64,000 bases of DNA from Limnephilus marmoratus (Eukaryota > Arthropoda > Insecta > Trichoptera > Limnephilidae), in the NCBI GenBank assembly GCA_917880885.1, contig OU862908.1, forward strand, positions 12,635,501 through 12,699,500. The letters run 5' to 3'. Position numbers and translations under genes: made by a program. Below the pieces are notes generated by a model. It was not told the DNA's origin. It did no database searches and saw nothing but the letters and a program-made list of their open reading frames with translations. This document shows, one piece after another, positions 10,250 to 22,539 of this stretch (the stretch's first letter is position 1; every line of letters starts with the position of its first letter).

Positions 10250-10950
10250 GAGCGTTTAACCAGCCAGCGGACGAAAATCCGCATATCGTCGAAAGTTGTT
10301 CTTGCGATCGTGCAGGGCGGTTACAATGGGAAAGATTAATTATTCTCCGTACCAGCTTTTTAAAATTTTAACTCAATATCGATTTTATTTCATTCCAAAT
10401 TTGCTTTAATTTATACCTACATCCAAAAATGCTGAAAGGCGTGATGATAAAACTATTAAAATAATGTACTTTTTGTAATTATTTTTTGATTATAAGTATT
10501 TATCATTTTAAGTTAAAAAATAATGTTAAAAAAATCTGAAATATATTAGTTTGTAAGAGCGCAAATAAATATACAAACGGACCGATATTCGTCAAGAAAC
10601 ACATGTACGTATATATTTTTTAATGATTTTATTTAAACTAAAATTAAAATTCTAAAACATGCGATATCCAGATAATGTATTGATTTATTTTACTGCATGA
10701 TTATACGATTTGAAATGGGTGTGGTATAATAAAAAATCATTTTTGAAAAATTAACAAATCTGCCAAGGACCTACGGTATAACCTTATTATACTAAAAATA
10801 AACATTTTTTCTCAAAATTTAAAACATGCGAATGCTAGATAAAAGGACAATCTTTCGAAATCCATTTATATTTTTTTGTGAAAAAGAGTCAATACGTCTA
10901 AAATCTGATTTAAAAATGACATATTTCTGGTTTTCTCTGATAATACCCTC
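10250..10950. mobile_element. TTAA-flanked non-coding element D, copy 1
   Basis: A 701-bp unit nearly identical in order to 15801-16512. It begins GAGCGTTTAACC and ends ...CCCTC followed by TTAA; the left flank is TTGA, a one-base decay of TTAA. The imperfect terminal inverted repeat (GAGCGTTTAACC against GAGGGTATTATC, 8 of 12) and the TTAA site fit a piggyBac-type non-autonomous element. No transposase remains. Confidence 0.7.
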
Positions 10951-11034
10951 TTAACTTTAACATCATCCGACTATAACAGGTCGTACAATATGTTTTTAAA
11001 ATAAGTTAAGTGTAATAAAAGAAACAATTTAAGG

Positions 11035-11110
11035 TTTTTGTGGCCGGGATTAACCCCTGACCCCAGCTTCGTAAGAATGCCCGCCCAGACCCCAAACCTG
11101 ACATTAAATA
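11035..11110 (-). repeat. degenerate tRNA-like SINE head
   Basis: The minus strand carries a B-box-like GGGGTTAATCCCGGCC preceded by a GC-rich stretch resembling the family Z head, followed by an AT-rich linker. Too decayed to assign. Confidence 0.35.
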
Positions 11111-11390
11111 TTATAAAAGCCTTCTTCTTACGTTTGAAAATACGTAATAAAATAACAATGTATAACGTAAATTATTGATTTGTAGTTCGGGGAACATGGA
11201 ATATGAGCGTGTGATACTTTCCAACCATGGATGCAAAATGCAGAAGGTTGGCCTTTGCCCTTGCCAAAAATACCACATACAAGTCTTTGTCTATTTATGT
11301 GGTAGGTATTTGCAAACAAGCTGTATCTAAAAAGGAGACAGGAAACAACGTGTCAACATAATAACACGTGTAATAATAATATTGGCTTTT

Positions 11391-11600
11391 GCATTGTTGT
11401 GATTTGAAACTCGATGAAACGAAAAAGCGACATTAAAAAGAGACAACACGTACATCTATGTAATTCAGCCTGCGAAAAAATGAGGTAGAATAATCGGTCT
11501 CCTCTTTGTGTGGTGATTCGTATCTTCCATACATTTGTCTACTTTAGTTTTCTGAAGGTTTTACTACTACCGCGTGTACTGCAAACATTTTATTTTATGA
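11391..11600 (+). repeat. repeat family E, copy 1 (5'-shortened)
   Basis: Shares 'aactcgatgaaacgaaaaag', 'ataatcggtctcctctttgt' and 'tctgaaggtttt' with the copies at 11728, 40208 and 42355/43285. The family is about 225 bp and non-coding. It lacks the first 20 bp or so of copy 2. Confidence 0.75.
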
Positions 11601-11727
11601 CCACGTAAAAAAAATTGTCGAATTAGGTGTGGTTATCATTGGCGGTTAGTGACTTTAAAGAAGAGACGCTGGACAAAATTTGGTATGAAAGTACAAGAAA
11701 GAGTGAAGCTACATCTGTCAAAGGGGT

Positions 11728-11949
11728 TTTGAAGTGAACACTTTTTTAGCACCGTTGTGATCTGAAACTCGACGAAACGAAAAAGCGACACAAAAAGAGA
11801 CAAACACATACATCTGTATGATTTAGCCTGCGAGAAAATGAGACAGAATAATCGGTCTCCTCTTTGTGCTGTGCTTCTCATAGCCTCCCCACTCTTGTCT
11901 ACTTTGGTTTTCTGAAGGTTTTTACTTCTACCGCGTGTGAACTGCACAT
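11728..11949 (+). repeat. repeat family E, copy 2
   Basis: Full-length copy in direct orientation 130 bp after copy 1. It begins GAAGTGAACACTTT and ends GCGTGTGAACTGCAC. The minus-strand open frame 11636-11947 is an accident of this repeat. Confidence 0.78.
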
Positions 11950-12280
11950 AATTTTTTTTAATAACATTAATAGCAGCATAATGTTAGTTGTTGCGGACAA
12001 ATATGGTATACGAGCGATTCTTATGAATATGAGCATAGAGTCTTTAGGTAATGTAGGTTTTTCTTATTTTGTCTTGCTTATTGGCTGAGTAGACTCTAGC
12101 GTTGCTTTCTTCTTAACTTCAGCATGTGTGAAAATAATTAGATACAATATTACATTGCATTTTGTTAAGATTTCATTCAGTTTAATATCATGCCTTTTGC
12201 GGTGGTCAAATAATTGTTTGAATATAACGAAACCTTGCACAGTAAATGGTTTACCAAAAAATATATTATGAACCCCTATA
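11950..12280. other. intergenic, nothing recognised
   Basis: AT-rich with a 74-codon open frame (11864-12088, plus) that starts inside repeat E and has no recognisable domain. Confidence 0.35.
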
Positions 12281-13100
12281 ATTTATTTATTTATTTATTT
12301 ATTGTAAGAAACAAACAGCAGTTTTATACAGGATGTTAAAAATTAAGCGGTTAAAAATGAGGTAAGCCAAAACAGTTTCTTCATGCTAATGGTTATTATG
12401 ATATAATACAAAATTTTAATTGGTTATAACCATTACATGAAAATGAAATTAACAAAAATATATAAATGTAAGTATATTAGAAGGAAGAAGGAATAGGAAA
12501 GGGCAAGAGGCAGAGGAAGATGGGATGGGGACAGGAGATGCTCATGCTGTACCTTTTCTATAGCTGTGCATTAATTTAATTCACATTTGTGGTCGTACGC
12601 TTGACTTCGTATCGGTATTTCACAAGAGTATTATTAAGAATATCGATATTGTTAAATTGCGTGTTATATTGCGCGCATATGCGGGGTATTGGAGAATATT
12701 TTCTAAGGTTGGTTCTGTACGCGGGCAAATGAAAAAAATGGTTTAGTCTGGTTGGTCTTGCAGGTATGTGAATTCTTAAATAATTTACGAGTTCAGGAGA
12801 GTCCAGGCTGTTATTCAGAATTTTGTATAAAAATATTTGATCAGATATTAATCTACGCGTTTGAAGTGGAGTAAAGTTGTGAAATTTTAAGGATTCGGTG
12901 TTATTTGCAAAGAGTAATTTGAATTTATAATGTATGTGTTTAAAAAATTTGTTTTGCACACTTTAATTCGATTGTTTCCTGGAAGGCGTCTTATCTGGTG
13001 CGTTTGTACACCAATGTAATTTATTCATAACGTTTGGAGGAATTGATACCCGAAATCCCATATGCCAGAACCTGTTTGATGAAATGATTACAGATGTCTC
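12281..13100 (-). pseudogene. LINE ORF2 C-terminal remnant with its 3' end
   Basis: On the minus strand a 127-codon open stretch (12959-12576) reads like the end of a Jockey/CR1-type ORF2: VQNKFFKHI, LQTRRLISDQIFLYKILNN, SPELVNYL, IPARPTR, KYSPIPRI. Just upstream (to about 13100) a broken continuation resembles the conserved 'YG..W.P.Y' segment, now with stops. A 3' UTR follows and ends in a (TAAA)n tail, seen as tttatttatttattt at 12281. The 5' part is gone, so this is a dead 5'-truncated copy, of a different family from the LINE at 3940. Confidence 0.75.
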
Positions 13101-14449
13101 AATTTCGTCTTAAGTTATCTGCAAACATTTCTAAACTTGCAAGTAGCTTTGTATTCAAATATTCAAATAATAATGTGTGGGACATATTTCTTGCTTTGTT
13201 TTTCTTGGCAGCTTTCTAGATTTAAAGCGTACTTCTAATATTTATTTCTAGGAATTTCATCTTGTTTTCACACCATTTATTACGGAAAACATTACATATA
13301 TCTTATAATAAAAAAATCAGTTTCTTAAAACTATTTTAAATCCATGATTTTTTTTTATTCTTTTCTTATAAAAATCTTATAATTTGTGTATTGTTTTAAT
13401 GGTACCAGTAAGAAGAAGATAATCTTATATCTCACGATGAATGTCATCGGATTCTGTGATTTTTTTAAAACTTAGGCATCAAATGAAAAGGAATACCAAG
13501 AACTTTTTAAAGGAACCACATTTGTTTGCGTGGGATTCAGTTCATTACCTCCAATTTAGGGCAACAGGTATACCATATATAGCATGTTCCTGAGCATATT
13601 TTGAGTATAAAAAGTAGATATCATTTTGCCGTAAGATGAAATAAAATATTTTTCAATCACACTCCGCCATTGATCACACTCCTACACTCGAAACGGGATC
13701 ACGTGATACGCGCGCTGTTTCGTGTGTTACCGTGCTGCTAGAACGAGACGGAGTTCTCATCAAGTGACCCGCTAGGTTTTACCCAGTTGCGACATATGAT
13801 GGAAAAGTATTTTTATTGTTTTTAATTGAAAAAATATATGATCGATGGACTGAGGCGGGCTTCCATGACTAGGATATTACCAGAGCTGCATATCCTTTCC
13901 CTGATTCCTGCCACCCTGGATCTAATAAGATCTAATAAATGGGTTATATTGTATTTCGTATCCATAATACATAGTTTGTCGGTTGTTCAATAATGTCTTG
14001 GACAATACGTTGGCCAAGTATTTTCCATGTCGCAGACAGGTAAAAAAGTATTTATAAGTGGCTTATGGGATTAGCCGACTACCTAAAAGTGTCAACAATC
14101 GAATTCTTAAAGCAGACAAGTTAAAGCTATCACGTGTAGGTAAAGTGGATAAACTGAACAGCCTACTGACTGGGTTTATAAACAATGAGGGAAGTAAGCC
14201 TAAGTAGGTCAATAAGATTAGGGATTACAAAATTACCGACTTTCTCAACAATGCGGTATTACGAAAAAATATTTAATTAAGAACTTGTCGGCGTTTTGTC
14301 CATACAAACGTATTCCTCAATTTCCTCTCTGTATTTTGACACTACTGCAAATATATTTAAATATAATATAGATATCGATCCTAGCGTGTCGGTACTTTTT
14401 TCTTTTTTTGATAAGTTGCTTCGGATCCCCTAAAATCGTTTAAATTGCC
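13101..14449. other. intergenic, nothing recognised
   Basis: AT-rich, no reading frame with support. The stretch 13660-13790 is more GC-rich but holds nothing I can name. Confidence 0.4.
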
Positions 14450-14585
14450 TGGTTTGAACGTCATCAACAGACGTTAGTATACAAACCAGGCAATGTATTT
14501 AAAAAAAAAAGCAAAATGCTTAGACATAAATTATTTTCTTCAAATTTTTTGATTGAACGCTATCAATGGACGTTCAGTATACAAT
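14450..14585. repeat. two related short hairpins
   Basis: At 14450-14500, ATTGCCTGGTTTG pairs with CAAACCAGGCAAT, and inside the loop AACGTC pairs with GACGTT. At 14550-14585 a related sequence (GATTGAACG...CGTTC...ATACAATC) repeats the inner layout: GAACG, ATCAA, GACGTT, AGTATACAA. They look like a degenerate duplicated hairpin. Confidence 0.55.
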
Positions 14586-14880
14586 CTAGACCCGTGGTCG
14601 TCAAACTGCGACCCGCGGCGGATATTTGTGCGGCCCGCACAAATATCTTGCGTTTTCTTTTACCATCCGTTTTTTTGTGGCCCGCACAAATATCTGCCGT
14701 TTTCTTTTGAAATATATATTTTTTTCATGTTCAATTATATTATTCTTTTTTGCGGCCCGCACAAAAATCTGCCGTTTTCTTTGTAAATATTTTTTTTTCA
14801 CGTATAATTAATTATATTATCCGTTTTTTTTGCGGCCCGCTAAAATATCCGCCGTTTTATTTTTAATATATTTTTTTCCC
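14586..14880. repeat. hAT-like terminal fragment with four GCGGCCCGC motif repeats
   Basis: The start 'gtggtcgtcaaactgcgac' resembles the common hAT/MITE end (C)AGTGGTTCTCAAACTG. A motif (gcggcccgcacaaatatctg, then ccgttttctttt) recurs at about 14630, 14676, 14751 and 14831, separated by AT-rich spacers. The open frames crossing it on both strands are motif repeats and not genes. Confidence 0.55.
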
Positions 14881-15796
14881 AGAGAAAAGACCCAAAGATA
14901 TGGCACAGTGAGGGTGTAGGTAGGTAAAAAAATGGTCTGAAAAGACAAAGAAACACGCTTATCACCCTACTAATAAAGCCAAATAAACTTTAATTTTGGT
15001 TAATTTTTGTTATTGTATATATTGTAATCATTTTATTTTTATCAAGTGCGCGAAAATTCTCACATTTAAAAGGTACAACACCCCCCCTCCCCCCCCCCCC
15101 TCCCGAAATCATAAGTAGTAAAGCCCGCGGTAATACCACTAGGAAGCAAAACATACAGACGTAGATTATTTTCTTTTAGCACAGTCAGTAAAAAAAAACT
15201 CTTCAAAATCGGTCCAGTTTTAAAGGAGGAAAATGGGGAATAAAAACTTCGATTGCGACGAGTTTATTTAGTATTTTACTCAGTATTTCGACAGTAACAG
15301 CAACAATTTGGTAAAATATATATATTGTTTAAATTTCAGGGCGACCGGGTTTCCTCTTAATACTGTCATATATTAATTTATAAAGATTGTTTATAAAACT
15401 AATAAATAAAGTAATAACTTCCATGTTTATCTATGGAGTTTATGCAATTAGTATATTTTGAAATGCATTCTTAATATAAATATAGCGGAATTCAGTTAGT
15501 CATCCGCTGCGGTGTGAGTGATGGGGGTTGTGTGGGAGAGAGAGAGGGGATGGCAATGCTGGAGGTTAAAGGATGGAGGGCGAGAGGTAGACAGTTCCAT
15601 GGGGTGATAGACAGAAGCAGGAAGCATAATTTCCCTTGCAAAATAATGCAAGGGGACAGAACTGGGTCTTATCAAATTTCATAGAATAATAAATTATGTG
15701 TTGGCGCCGACCCAAAATCGCCGCATTAAAAAGCCCTGAAAATATTGCTTTATGACAAAATAATTTTGTCAATATGTCTATCACTGAGACATGATA
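14881..15796. other. intergenic; poly(C) tract
   Basis: Holds a C-rich run at about 15080-15105 and otherwise AT-rich sequence with no support for genes. Confidence 0.4.
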
Positions 15797-15800
15797 TTAA

Positions 15801-16512
15801 GAGCGTTTAACCAGCCAGCGGACGAAAATCCACATTTCGTCGAAAGTTGTTCTTACGATCGTGCAGGGCGGTTACAATGAGAAAGATTAATTATTCTCCG
15901 TACCAGCTTTTTTAAATTATAACTCAATATCGAATTTATTCCAATTCAAATTAGCTTTAATTTATACCTTCATCCAAAAATGCTGAAAGGCGTGATGATA
16001 AAACTATTAAAATAATGTACTTTTTGTATTTATTTTTTGATTATAAGTATTTATCATTTTTCAATAATGTCTAAATTTAATAAGAATGTTAAAAAAATCT
16101 GAAATATATTAGTTTGGAAGTGCGCAAATAAATACACAAACGGACCAATTTTCGCCAAGAAACACATGTACGTACATATTTTTTAATGATTTTATTGAAT
16201 CTAAAATTAAAATTCTAAAACATACGTTTGCTAGATAATGTATTGATTTATTTTACTGCATGATTTTATTATTTGAAATGGGTGTGGTATAATACAAAAA
16301 CTTTTTTGAAAATTGAACAAATCTGCCAACGACCTATGGAATAACCTTATTATACTAAAAATTAAAAAAATTTCCAAAATTTATTACATACGAATGCTAG
16401 ATAAAAGAACAATCTTTCGAAACCCATTCATAATTTTTTGTGGAAAAGAGTCAATACGTCTAAAAACTTTTTTGAAAATGACGTATTTCCGGTTATCTCT
16501 GGTAATGCCCTC
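15801..16512. mobile_element. TTAA-flanked non-coding element D, copy 2
   Basis: 712 bp with intact TTAA on both sides (15797-15800, 16513-16516). The ends are GAGCGTTTAACC and, read from the other side, GAGGGCATTACC. It aligns end to end with 10250-10950, with scattered substitutions and one short insertion. Non-coding. A piggyBac-type element is the likeliest class; the transposase source is not in this window. Confidence 0.78.
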
Positions 16513-16516
16513 TTAA

Positions 16517-18796
16517 AAAAAACATTTACATGACATGAAGTAGCATTCAACTTCAAGATTAAAAATAACCCTATAATTTAAAATATATAAAACTACTAGC
16601 TGACACGGAAACTTCGCACCGCCTCAGAATCAATAACTGTCGTTTTAAGCTGAATTAAATTCAGTTTTTTAATTAAGTCAAAAATTATACAATGAAGCAA
16701 TTATCGATGCGCAACTGTCCGTGTTTTATTTTTGTCAGTATCAGAGATGGTGTTGTGTACGGATTTACATTTTTTGTGATTTTCTTACTTTTCCACTTAC
16801 TTACGGGAATTGCGTTTCATTTTCTTTATAATACGTGTGAGGGAGATTTAATATAATTATTGCAATTTTCTTTTGGAGAGGTGCAGACGTACGTTCACGG
16901 TTTGTCTCATTTTCGACTGTTAACATTCAGTGTGTAAGAAAGAGGGGCAGCATTATATGTTTAATAACAATTCTGAATGTATGCAGGAGTAGTGCAATGC
17001 AATACAATCCGTATTTCAAAATATTAAAAAAAAAAATTGGACAAAATAACATTATACCACCACAGGTAGGGAGTAAATTCCTATAGCCTGCAGCAGAGAC
17101 ACTGGTTTGGGCACTTGGAACTATGATTTTGAACTATCACTTGGAACTTGTGCTATGATGATCGCCGACATAAGGTAGAACGGTTCGTCAGATGGTACCT
17201 TACCTTTGTAACAATTCAGGTACCAATGCAGAAATAAACTCAGTAATGAACCGACTGCACAGTGCAGGGAATAAATATTACATTAAAACCAACGGTACTG
17301 AATGTCTATCAGCCTATAAAAACATTGTTATTAAATCTGAATGCCTTATCTTGATATCTTTGAAATGTTTATAAATTTTTATTATTTATCGAAATTCATA
17401 TGAATGTGTATGTTATATTTTACTCTGCTTGTTGTTTTTATGTTAAAAATTTTATACTTGGTACTTATTTTAATTGTTTAATTGTATCTCTTTAATTCTT
17501 TGATTATATCAAATGTATTTTTGAATTTATCATATGTAAAGGCCCTAATTGGGCGTGTACAAATGAATAATTAGATATAATATTATCTACTCACCTTCAT
17601 ACATGGATGGAAAGGGTGTGAAAGAAATTAGGATGTTAAACAGAGCAACATGTATAATTTTGAAGAACAAACAAGGGATGAACGGAGCATAATGTTAATG
17701 TGAAAAACATGTGGGGAAATATTATTAACTTCGTATAATATATACACACACTCTACCCCACATGAATGCAACATTTACGAATGTAGCGATATAAATATGT
17801 TGTTTTATATCAAGTCATATAAAGCAATTAGGTATTCATATTTCATATATATGTATATCTATCGATAAGCTAACAGGCTTTATAAATGATTTTGCCCAAA
17901 CAAAATCTAATACATGCATATATGCCTTATACAGTAATCATTGTGACTGAAATGGTGTAGGCTTTGTAAATACCTTTCCGGTCATTTGATCGACCTATAC
18001 TGTCGAAAGTTACATAATATACGTACATAAACTGTCGATGTTGATTCACCAATATTAGCACACCTCGGGCCCGGTATACAGTCAACGCATTTTGACTACA
18101 TTGTTGAAATTTAAGAGCTTGTTTTTACGACTTTCAGTTTACTGTAGTCGCCATTTCGGTGAGGTAAAACGAAGGGTGTAGTAAGTCATGATTATCGTTA
18201 TAATAACGTGTTACATTGCCATGAAACTTAGGATTAGCCAATTCAGCATTCCTAACTGCCAAATCACCAAAAGAGCTTTTATTATAAGCTCTGTATTTGT
18301 TAATAATTTAGCAAAGATGAATTACTTTTATGCTTTCTATTAGAGCATGCGACATCAACTCAACATATAGAATTTCTTGACAGAAAAGTAAAAGAATAAT
18401 TAATATTAAAAATTAGACAAACATAACAGCAGATAATTGAAAAAATATATTTGTACCTCACAATTCAAAGGTCCAATGCCCACATTTTAAGCAATTGTCT
18501 TGAATTGGAAAGCCTTCGTTGTTTTGAAAAGCATGTATAATGTATATGGGGATTAAAAAAAACATTGGTAATTTTTTCATAGTAAAAAGCTATTGAAAAT
18601 GAACCGTGAACAACTGACAATGTTTTTCACTAGTGACATGATAAAAACCTTTAAAAGTTTCAAATGAAAATTACGTAAATTAAGAAAATTCGCAATCAAA
18701 ATTGCCTTTGTAATGAACCAGATTCATTATGTTGATTTGGCTTCTTACTAAAAGTTTTGTAAATAGATTAAAAAAATGTATCTTTAGATCAACTTA
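16517..18796. other. intergenic; one possible dispersed-repeat terminus
   Basis: Near 16594-16625 'actagctgacacggaaac' followed by 'ttcgcaccgcc' resembles a terminus common to dispersed repeats in many insects; I am not certain of its class. The open frame at 17192-17374 has no recognised domain. The rest is AT-rich and featureless. Confidence 0.35.
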
Positions 18797-19164
18797 GAAG
18801 GCGGGTTTGGGTACTGCCGCCCAAAGAACCATTTATTGGATAACCGACACCCCTGCCATAGGTCATTCTAGTGGTTCGATACGTTTGGTGACTTAACAGA
18901 GATGCCCGGGTTCATGGAGTGAGGTTTGTATAGGTCTAGGCGGCGGATGCGTTTACTCATCTACTGTGTGTGCCGGATCGCGAGAGACTGGTCGAGGGAG
19001 ACCTTTTGACTTCTCCAGCCGTATTATCTCACCCCTCGTAGTTTTTTCCTTCCCAGAACTGCCTATTCTTTCTTTCCCAAAAAATTTCTACACCCAGGAT
19101 CCCCAAGACGTCATAGAACCTTAGGATGTTTTTTTCCTGCGTGGAGCTAATGTTAAAAAAAAAA
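18797..19164 (+). repeat. 400-bp repeat family C, copy 2
   Basis: Head 'gcgggtttgggtactgccg', the middle block and the 'gcgtggagctaatg' poly(A) end are all present. The middle is slightly shortened compared with copy 1. Confidence 0.8.
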
Positions 19165-19204
19165 CTTAAGTAGGTAAGTACCAATATCATATTATACTGA
19201 TTCT

Positions 19205-19290
19205 ATACTTGCGCCCTTGAGGTGATTTTTCACAAAAACGGCGCTATACAATTCTGCAAAAATATTGTTATTATTATTTATAAAATACAT
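19205..19290 (+). repeat. LINE-like 3' end with GCGCC hairpin
   Basis: The block 'ttgaggtgatttttcac' between GCGCC-like and GGCGC halves, followed by an ATT-rich tail, is also at 56762-56830, where AGCGCCTTT and AAAGGCGCT form a 9-bp stem. Such stem plus short tandem tail is typical of some LINE 3' ends; no coding part is attached. Confidence 0.5.
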
Positions 19291-20544
19291 AATACTTTAA
19301 CTAAATTCCATCCCAGCCCTGCCAATCCCAAGATTATCATAATACTTGTAGAGGGTGCTTTATATTTTTTCTTCCCACAGTTGACCAAAAACTTCCAAAA
19401 GTGGGCCAAGGAAGGGTGACTGTTCAATATTATTGTATTTAAGTACATTTTCCAAATACCTGTAAATGGAAGTTGTACACAACGGAATAGATTTGTTAAT
19501 CTAACGCACAATTTGACAATAAATAGAAGTCCCCTGAAATAATAAATAATTTTTTAATTGAAATTAGCCCCTTGAAAACTGCAAAACACAACATTCAACA
19601 ATCACTCGAGATGCAGATCCAGAGAAAAATATTGAAAGTGAAGATAAAAGGGGAAGCAATTACGTAGATAAACCACAGAACTAAAATAATATCCAACGTG
19701 AGGCGTAAGATGACCTTCTTGGAACACCTATAAAGAAATGACCGGTGAGAAAAATCTTCGAAGAGGGAAACTTAAGAGGATGGAAAACATCAAGGACTGG
19801 ACCGTTATGCCAAGGAAAACGGCAGCGAATGACGATGAAAAGTGAAGCAACAAAAACGCAGAACCGTCTTAATTCATTCCACGACATTCATCATAATTAT
19901 TATTGCGAAACTCATTTAAAAAATGCAAATTTAATTAATTACGCCTGTATATTTCCGAGAAAACTCTTATGACTGGTGAAAGTTGCTCTTTAGAAGCGCT
20001 TCGTAAGTTGCTTCTAAAGAAAATAAATTACTGCAATGGAATGCAAAACTTAGCTATTTTCAATTATTCTGAACATCCATTTAGTTTAAAAGGTATGGAG
20101 CATATCGCTACAAAGAAATTTCATATCTTTAAGTTTGACTTCAGAAACAGAATTATTAATAGTATTAACTGTCAAAGGATATAAAAAATAAACTATTACA
20201 GAGCAACTACTTACATTTACAATATTTTAAAAGAGATCAAAAGGTTCTATCATTCCATATTTTAAAATGACACGATCCCTTTGTGAAGCAGAAAATATCT
20301 AATGAAAAAGAATTTCATCCTTATATCGACGTCAATACATGTTCACATATTAGCCTTCGATCAGATTAGGCTGGGTTGGTTATATTTGGAGGTTCTTGAT
20401 TGGCTGAGTGGTTGAATCGAAAGCAAATTATAATGACAATTTCATCGGCATAGATATTGTTGGTCGATGACTCTTAAGAGTCTTTTTTAGTTTTTTAAAA
20501 ATATTCCTGCGAAGGTACTCGCAAGGATAGTATAACTTATTTAG
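19291..20544. other. intergenic, nothing recognised
   Basis: Several short open frames on both strands, none with family features. Confidence 0.4.
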
Positions 20545-21060
20545 ATTCAAAAAAAGTTTCTTAGATACCTGTATATGAGAATTCACGAAGACTACCCGCG
20601 AATCATGCATCATGAAGATCTGCTCACAGAAACGCGTTGCCAAAGTCTCAAGTAGAGGAGGAGTGGGTTGCAGTAACGGCGTATAAAATCATTAATAATT
20701 TAATAGATAGCCCATACCTCCTGGAATGTTATAAATTGTTTGTACCAAACAACTACAGGCAGGAACGGTACCACAATCTTCTACGTATCCCACATAGTAG
20801 AACGGACGTACTGGCTTGGCATAGCATGACACGAGGTATGGCGCTGTTAAATAACACTTCCAAAATTGTTGACATCTTTAACAGTAGCCTTGAAGAATTC
20901 AAGAGGCATTTAAGAGCCACTCATTCATTACCCGCTATTATATGCATGTATCTTATGTTACTATTTAATGTTACTTTTATTTACCCATAAATGTGTAGTT
21001 TATGTCACATGTATATTGTAAATGGACACGCATTCTGTAATACACAAATAAAATAAAAAT
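20545..21060 (+). pseudogene. 5'-truncated copy of the 3940 LINE family
   Basis: Aligns to about 7225-7690 of the full LINE: the last 120 codons of ORF2 and the 3' UTR, ending 'ctgtaatacacaaataaaat'. An in-frame stop and a frameshift interrupt the ORF2 reading near 20650; downstream (20660-20990) the conserved tail (VTAYKIINNLIDSPYLLECY) is open. A dead copy, older than the full element. Confidence 0.88.
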
Positions 21061-22290
21061 TAATTTAAAGAATAGGTACACTAACTTACCTGAAAACTTT
21101 ATTTTTTTATCAATAACGTAATCATTTCAATTATTGAGTTACAGGTTACAGGCATAGCCCCCCTGGGTACAAAAGAACTACTTGAATAAGAAAGTTTAAA
21201 ACACATGGTACCTTATTAAATATTGTATCTAAATGCCGAAAGTTTCTAATGGATCATAAGAATTATTAAAATAATAATCCTAATAAAATTAATTAAAGAC
21301 AGAATGTTAAATATCAGGAGAGCGAAAAGACAGCTATTTATATATTTTCTTCGGTTAGTAGACCTGTAATTATTACTATAAAATATCATATCACATCTTG
21401 TGGAATATTAAATACTTTTCATAAATTTCTTTAAGAACAATAAATATTATGTTTATTTTTATTTCTCAAAAAAAAAATCTTTTAAAATGCACGTCGTAAA
21501 AGCATTTATTTTCCTAGAAATATTTCGACAAAGCAGATCGAAAAAGAAAAAAACCGGAGAAAATGACGTATTTAACTCATTTTTGGATTTATTTTCCTTT
21601 ACAGCATTTCAAATTTCCACTGTCGATAAGTTTAATCACATTAACTACTGTGAAATTTCACGACGAATTAAAAGCACAAAAAATCTTATTGAAAAAATAT
21701 ATGAGCAATTAAAAGACTTATTATAAGATTAAATTAAAAGGTCTAATAAAGAAGCACTCACTCTACCCTAGAAAATGTTGCGAATTCTAAATTGAATTAA
21801 TTATTAACTAGTGGATTTGTTCATCCCAGCTCCTAGAGGTAATTAAATGTATTAATTAATCAGTTGACGTCAAGCGTGTTAATATTGACTTCTGTCGAGT
21901 GAGATTTGGTGCGACGAACCGAGACATAAACTTCCAAACCCTACATCGTGAGAGTAATAATAATTGGTTGGTATTTCCACGGAAAACTAATATTAGAACC
22001 ACCGGATTCCAGCGAGTTTGCTTATTAATAATGTATAAGGATATTTCGCGATCATTTCCACAGTTTTACGTTTTATTTCTAAAATATTGGTAAAAAAACT
22101 ATTTACTGCTTAGCGTCACCGTAATATATCGGAATATTAGTTGTGATCAGTTCTATCGCAGTTTCTGTTGTTTATGCTATGCTCGGGTCATGTGGTGTCG
22201 GTTACGACGTGTGCCGAACATATCTCATCAGAGAGAGAAGTCATTCCTTTTGCGAGAGCTCGCCAGACAAAATCTAGCTAGTGAGTTATT
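21061..22290. other. intergenic, nothing recognised
   Basis: AT-rich. The 79-codon frame at 21487-21726 (plus) has no family I recognise. Confidence 0.4.
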
Positions 22291-22386
22291 TTTTTTATTT
22301 TTATTTTATTTTAGTACATGAAACAGGCACGAGGCCCAAAGATTTACATATATGGATGATTTATATACAATGGCACGAGGCCCAAA

Positions 22387-22530
22387 AAGACAGGCAATAT
22401 AGGGATTGGTTTATTTATGGTACCAACTAAATCATTCTCCCATCAGCACATTGTGCCAATAATAAATTGTTTACTATTGCATGTTAAGCTAACCATTTTT
22501 GTTACTATCTTTTGTTATTTATAAAAGCAT
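22387..22530 (+). repeat. LINE 3' UTR fragment, plus-strand copy
   Basis: The same sequence lies inverted at 22963-23095, where it is the 3' UTR of a minus-strand LINE relic. Here only the UTR is left. A 15-bp word (GGCACGAGGCCCAAA) is repeated just upstream at 22327 and 22374. Confidence 0.65.
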
Positions 22531-22539
22531 TATTTATTT

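Noticed and set aside
14516..14811. Overlapping open frames with repeated 'ARTN' and 'GPHK' words
   Set aside because: These come from the four GCGGCCCGC motif copies in a hAT-like repeat.
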